Positions 6,127 through 9,589 of a stretch of DNA of 9,589 bases are shown piece after piece. A program made the position numbers and the translations under genes. Numbering within the stretch: position 1 is the stretch's first letter; each line of letters starts with the position of its first letter. Below the pieces are notes generated by a model. The model saw only the letters and a program-made list of their open reading frames with translations, was not told the origin of the DNA and did not search any database. The DNA comes from Bacteroidales bacterium (GTDB lineage Bacteria; Bacteroidota; Bacteroidia; Bacteroidales; UBA1402): positions 1 to 9,589 of the forward strand of contig JAAZGQ010000293.1 in assembly GCA_012511135.1 (NCBI GenBank), read 5' to 3'.

Positions 6127-7278
6127 TTATTGTTGGTTGTTATCCTTGTTGTTTTCGTCGTCCTGCAGATCCTTGTCAGCGGAATTGTCCGCTGCTTTGG
6201 GAGTTTCCTCTGCAGTGTTTTCTTGCTTAGCCTGAGGGCCCTGGTTGGCCATATAAGCCATACCCATCATGGGATTGTTACCAGGGATCATGGCATTTAA
6301 CATTCTGGCATAGAACTGATTGAGATTAGCCAAATGATCGGCCATTTGTTGAGTCTCGGTTCTGAATCGTTCGCTGTCGAGGGCAGAGCCTTCGTACATT
6401 TCTTTGATGTGCAGCAAGCCCTTGTTCACCCGGTCTATGGTGTCGATCTGCGAGCTGATGCTCTTGAGTTGAATGCCGTAAATGGTGTTCAGACCTTTCA
6501 GGTTAAGGTTCAGAGCATCCATCTGTTCCACATAGCCTTTGGAGTTGTTGGTGATCTGATCGGAATTCTCTGTGATATTCTTGTAAGAATCCAGCAAGAC
6601 ATTGGAAACTTCGGCCAAAGAACCGGTAGCCCGGCTGAATCGGTTGAGGTTCTCGGTCATGCCGGCCAGTTGTTGCAGGTAATCTTCGGTGACGTTAGTA
6701 ATATTTGCCAGGGCGTTGAGCTGACGTACGGCTTCTCCCATGCGTTTGATGCTGTCTGCCAGCACTTCGGAATCTTCGGGGCTGAGTTGTACCTGTGGGG
6801 GTATTCCAAAGCTCTGGGCGGCTTGCTGGGGCGTTATGTCCGAAAAAGGAGCGGTTCCCCGGGCCTGACCCTGATAGGCTTGACTTTGAGCTGAGCCGGC
6901 CTCAGTTGCTGTAGCCTGACCCGCTCCGCCGGGAGCGCCACCTCCTTGAATAAAGACTCCGCCTCCTACGCCCAGATTATTAAAATCGGGCCGGTCTTCG
7001 GCTTTTCTTGATTTCAATACAGGAAATACTTCTTCCCAGCGATAATTTCTGAAAGGGGGTTCAAAAGCCGAGAGGGCAAAAATAAGAACTTCGGTGCCCA
7101 GACCGATGGCCAGCATGGTGTTGGCCCCGTCGAGGTGCAAGAGTTTGAACAAGGTTCCCAGTATAGCCAGAGAGGCTCCAAAGCCGTAAAAGAAATTGAA
7201 AATGGTCTTTCCGCGCTGACTGCCCAGGAAGGCCGCCAACCTGGATTCTTCTCTCTGTTTTTGTTGTTTGTCGGACAT
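6127..7278 (-). CDS. gldL: Type IX secretion / gliding motor protein GldL/PorL, with long C-terminal region
   Basis: Inner-membrane subunit that, with GldM, forms the proton-driven motor powering T9SS secretion and gliding. Two membrane helices lie at about 27-47 and 54-71, within the family block FFYGFGASLAILGTLFKLLH (29-48) and LGTEVLIFALSAFEPP (60-75). Glu63 in helix two and Glu73 after it have the same 10-residue spacing as the functionally important Glu49 and Glu59 of F. johnsoniae GldL. At 383 residues the protein is far longer than F. johnsoniae GldL (about 215) and longer than P. gingivalis PorL (about 309). The extra part is a Gly-rich linker (102-120), a Gln/Ala-rich stretch (120-160), a helical, probably coiled-coil cytoplasmic domain (166-330), a Met-rich patch (MIPGNNPMMGMAYM, 330-343) and an acidic Asn/Gln-rich tail (352-383). 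It lies 19 bases after gldK and 12 before gldM. Confidence 0.94.
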   Translation of the reverse strand: MSDKQQKQREESRLAAFLGSQRGKTIFNFFYGFGASLAILGTLFKLLHLDGANTMLAIGLGTEVLIFALSAFEPPFRNYRWEEVFPVLKSRKAEDRPDFNNLGVGGGVFIQGGGAPGGAGQATATEAGSAQSQAYQGQARGTAPFSDITPQQAAQSFGIPPQVQLSPEDSEVLADSIKRMGEAVRQLNALANITNVTEDYLQQLAGMTENLNRFSRATGSLAEVSNVLLDSYKNITENSDQITNNSKGYVEQMDALNLNLKGLNTIYGIQLKSISSQIDTIDRVNKGLLHIKEMYEGSALDSERFRTETQQMADHLANLNQFYARMLNAMIPGNNPMMGMAYMANQGPQAKQENTAEETPKAADNSADKDLQDDENNKDNNQQ

Positions 7279-7297
7279 AATATGCGATGTTTAATTA

Positions 7298-8704
7298 TTA
7301 TTTACTGCCTCCGCCTATTTGGCTGCGTACGCAACGAAAACCAATGTAGGAGCGGGTTTCGTTTTGATATTCATAAGTGCGTGAGTTGACCTGGATAAAC
7401 TGAGCCGGATCTTTCCAGGAGCCTCCTCTTACCACTTTGCGTTTAGTCAGATAGGGATCGTTGTTGCTGCTTTTATAATTGAATTCCGGGTTTAGATCAT
7501 TCATTTCCTGATAAGACGAGGCCGACCAGGTACTTGAAGTCCATTCGGCTACGTTACCGGCCATATCGTAGAGTCCATATTCGTTGGCCGGATAAGAGGC
7601 AACCTTGACGGGAATCAGTCCTCCATCGGAAGGAAAATCTCCCTCACCGGTTTTAAAATTGGCATAAAAACAGCCTTTTTCGTTATTGGTGAATTCTCCT
7701 TCCCAGGGGAAACGGGTCACTTGCTTGCCTCCACGGGCGGCGTATTCCCATTCGGCTTCGGTGGCAAGACGATATTCAAGCACTTTTTGACCTTTGGCCC
7801 TGAGTGCATTATTGAGGTATTCCGTTCTCCAGTGACAAAAGGCTTTGGCCTGGTCCCAGGAGACGCCGACTACCGGATGGGCAGTGTATCCGGGGTGAGA
7901 AAAATAGTTGGTCAGATAAGGCAGGTTGTAGCTGTTTTCAAAATCATTAACCCAGCAGGTTGTGTCGGGGTAAATTTCTACAATATAGGTATGCACAAAA
8001 TCCCACATGGATCTCAATGGTCTTCTTAAGGTTGTGCGGACAATTTTTCCGTCCTGGCTGTAGTAGGCGGTGTCTTTGCTAATCATCACCTGGGGTAGTT
8101 CAGCCGTATTGATGTCGGTATTGCGTTCCCGTTTTTCGAGAATAAGCTGATTTTCCCTTTTTGAGGCTGCCTCCTGATCGAACCAGTTGTAGCGATAGGT
8201 GATCCGTTCCGGTACCAGCCTGCGTCCGCCTCTGATAGGATCGGGATCTGAAAGGTAATTCAGGGCGCTCAGCTCTTCCTCGGTAGCACGACGTGCATCC
8301 GGAATGGGTAGTTTCCAGTTGAGATAGGGGGTGATGGGATCTCCCAGCTGATTCTCGGTAATTTTATATTCGTCGTTGCCTCCGTAAAAAGGATCGGCCA
8401 TGCGTTCACGTATAATGGAGTCGCAAACCCATTGTACGAATTGCTTGTATTGTCCGTTAGTGATTTCGGTTTCGTCCATCCAGAAAGACCCTACAGAAAC
8501 TTTCCTCGAAGGAAGTTCGGTCCCCCAGATGCTGTCTGTGGCAGATTGTCCAAGTTCAAAAGTACCTTGTCGAATCAAAATCATTCCGTAAGGATTGGGC
8601 TCATTCCACGACGAAGTCTTTACGCCTGTCAGCTCCCCGTTGTCGTAAGAACTGCAGGAAGCCAGCAAGATAAGTGCTGAGCCGATGATCAGGTTTTTTT
8701 TCAT
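7298..8704 (-). CDS. gldK: Type IX secretion / gliding lipoprotein GldK/PorK (FGE-like fold)
   Basis: Outer-membrane lipoprotein facing the periplasm that forms the T9SS ring together with GldN. It has 468 residues. The signal is MKKNLIIGSALILLASC with lipobox LASC and lipidated Cys17. The rest has the formylglycine-generating-enzyme-like fold: GMILIRQGTFELGQ (40-53), WMDETEITNGQY (75-86), a large insert typical of GldK (about 95-270), HPVVGVSWDQAKAFCHWR (276-293), YRLATEAEWEYAARGG (311-326), EYGLYDMAGNVAEW (375-388), VRGGSW (425-430) and IGFRCVR (454-460). The paired active-site cysteines of true FGE between RGGS and GFRC are absent, so the domain is taken to be structural, as known for GldK/PorK. 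The start codon lies only 4 bases after the porP stop, indicating translational coupling; gldL follows after 19 bases. Confidence 0.95.
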   Translation of the reverse strand: MKKNLIIGSALILLASCSSYDNGELTGVKTSSWNEPNPYGMILIRQGTFELGQSATDSIWGTELPSRKVSVGSFWMDETEITNGQYKQFVQWVCDSIIRERMADPFYGGNDEYKITENQLGDPITPYLNWKLPIPDARRATEEELSALNYLSDPDPIRGGRRLVPERITYRYNWFDQEAASKRENQLILEKRERNTDINTAELPQVMISKDTAYYSQDGKIVRTTLRRPLRSMWDFVHTYIVEIYPDTTCWVNDFENSYNLPYLTNYFSHPGYTAHPVVGVSWDQAKAFCHWRTEYLNNALRAKGQKVLEYRLATEAEWEYAARGGKQVTRFPWEGEFTNNEKGCFYANFKTGEGDFPSDGGLIPVKVASYPANEYGLYDMAGNVAEWTSSTWSASSYQEMNDLNPEFNYKSSNNDPYLTKRKVVRGGSWKDPAQFIQVNSRTYEYQNETRSYIGFRCVRSQIGGGSK

Positions 8705-8708
8705 TGTT

Positions 8709-9589
8709 TTATAATATTCGAATGCTCTTTTGTTTTTTACTAATCAGTGAGGTGTCGATTTTTTTGCGGTAAGCGATGAATAATTCGTGGCTGCCGCTCG
8801 TGAAATAAATCATTTCGCTTATGGGGACGTCGTAGGCATAGCCAACGGTCAATCCAAAATCAAACATCACTCCAACCATCGCAACCATGGCCTCACCAGG
8901 CCTCCAGCTCAAACCTCCCCAATATTCCTTGTTGTATTTAAGCAGGCAGGATATGTCTGCAGTCCAGGCGACAAGGTCGGTCTTGGCCAAAATAGAGGGT
9001 TGCAGCACATATAACGGATTTGACAGGTTGATATTGTATCCGCCAGTCAAATAATAGCTTCTTGCTACTTTAAAAAGGACTTCATTGTCTTCTTCGGTAC
9101 TCTCTTCGCGCCTGAGTTTAATGTTACTGCCCAAGAGGTGTGAAGCCGATAAACCAGCGTAAAATTCCGAACGGTTATACCAGACTCCCAGGCTGAAATC
9201 AGGAATGATCCCTTCGATGTCGCCAGAGGGGATAGCCTCGTCGTTGGGGTTGTGGTATTCGCTGTCCGGAATGTAGATTCCGCCAGAATTGAAGCCTTGC
9301 TGCAAAATTCCTCCCTGCAGGCCGGCACTGAGTTCGCCCCCCCAGAGATTTCTTTTGTAAGCATATTGTGCCTGAAACAATTGAGTGCTGAATAAACCTA
9401 TACTTTCGTTGGTCATGATTAGGCCCAGTCCGCTGAGAAATTTTCCCGTACGCAAGGGCATGCTGGCATTGACACTAAAGGTGCTGGGTGCATTTTCAAA
9501 GCCTATCCATTGCTGTCTGAAGCCTAAATGTACGTTCAGATCGCTGTTGAGGCCTATGGCGCCGGGGTTGTATAAGCCCGGAAGCTGCA
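8709..9589 (-). CDS. porP: PorP/SprF-family outer-membrane protein (5' end beyond window)
   Basis: Outer-membrane beta-barrel of the PorP/SprF family, associated with the T9SS; in P. gingivalis PorP is needed for secretion, and SprF in F. johnsoniae is needed to export the adhesin SprB. The frame is open to the right edge: 292 residues are visible, beginning QLPGLYNPGAIG, so the gene extends past the internal ATG at 9461. The missing part is probably the signal peptide and a few mature residues, judged by the usual length of about 300-340. Family marks are LYNPGAIG followed by FRQQWIGFENAP (visible residues 23-34), the motif GLGLIMTNESIGLFS, and the end GYAYDVPISE with SGSHELFIAYR. It is the first visible gene of the operon, and its stop lies 4 bases before gldK. 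This places it as porP of a porPKLMN-type cluster; family membership is firm, one-to-one orthology is inferred from position. Confidence 0.88.
   Translation of the reverse strand, partial: QLPGLYNPGAIGLNSDLNVHLGFRQQWIGFENAPSTFSVNASMPLRTGKFLSGLGLIMTNESIGLFSTQLFQAQYAYKRNLWGGELSAGLQGGILQQGFNSGGIYIPDSEYHNPNDEAIPSGDIEGIIPDFSLGVWYNRSEFYAGLSASHLLGSNIKLRREESTEEDNEVLFKVARSYYLTGGYNINLSNPLYVLQPSILAKTDLVAWTADISCLLKYNKEYWGGLSWRPGEAMVAMVGVMFDFGLTVGYAYDVPISEMIYFTSGSHELFIAYRKKIDTSLISKKQKSIRIL

Noticed and set aside
6334..6894. Plus-strand open frame of 186 codons opposite gldL
   Set aside because: It is antisense to a well-supported gldL and resembles no known family; the codon bias of gldL's second strand explains an open frame of this size.
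7298..8704. Annotation as an active sulfatase-modifying factor (FGE)
   Set aside because: The catalytic cysteines are missing, the protein is a lipoprotein, and it sits in the gldKLMN operon; GldK is the better reading.
1..9589. Mobile elements, CRISPR arrays, tRNA or rRNA genes
   Set aside because: No transposase-like frame, direct-repeat array or recognisable structural RNA was seen; nearly every base belongs to conserved housekeeping or T9SS genes.

Overview
The window reads as chromosomal DNA of a Bacteroidota (Bacteroidetes) bacterium. The evidence is a complete set of Type IX secretion system (T9SS) core genes, a family found only in this phylum and close relatives, together with Bacteroidota-type -7 promoter boxes (TAnnTTTG) in front of several genes and no clear Shine-Dalgarno sequences. 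The order or genus cannot be fixed from the sequence. The porP-gldK-gldL-gldM-gldN order matches the porPKLMN layout of Porphyromonas gingivalis more than the sprF-less gldKLMN operon of Flavobacterium johnsoniae. Almost the whole window is coding, and no mobile element, RNA gene or CRISPR array was seen.

Layout, left to right. (1) Positions 1-1456, minus strand: the first 485 residues of a rhamnogalacturonan lyase of polysaccharide lyase family 11, running off the left edge. (2) Positions 1457-1549: a short divergent promoter region with TAnnTTTG boxes facing both ways. (3) Positions 1550-2341, plus strand: lptB, the ATPase of the LPS export machine; it is the only plus-strand gene. (4) Positions 2363-3439, minus strand: a mannose-1-phosphate guanylyltransferase that makes GDP-mannose, convergent with lptB across a 21-base gap. 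(5) Positions 3440-3559: a 120-base spacer with a promoter box for the guanylyltransferase and an AT-rich palindrome. (6) Positions 3560-9589, minus strand: a tight operon, read from the right edge as porP/sprF (5' end missing), gldK, gldL, gldM, gldN, with gaps of only 4, 19, 12 and 17 bases.

How the genes fit together. GldL and GldM form the inner-membrane, proton-driven motor. GldK (lipoprotein) and GldN form the periplasmic ring under the outer membrane. The PorP/SprF protein is an outer-membrane beta-barrel associated with the system. Together they move proteins with T9SS signals across the outer membrane and, in gliding species, also drive motility. The two neighbours lptB and manC-like both serve the cell surface (LPS export and sugar-nucleotide supply). 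Because T9SS cargo in P. gingivalis is anchored on a special LPS, the proximity is suggestive, though no shared transcription is visible. The pectin lyase is a secreted carbohydrate-degrading enzyme; whether it is T9SS cargo cannot be judged because its C-terminus is outside the window.

I did not find a new system here. The most noteworthy points are the long GldL C-terminal extension, the loss of the catalytic cysteines in the FGE-like GldK, the compact divergent promoter region, and the start-site choice for lptB.
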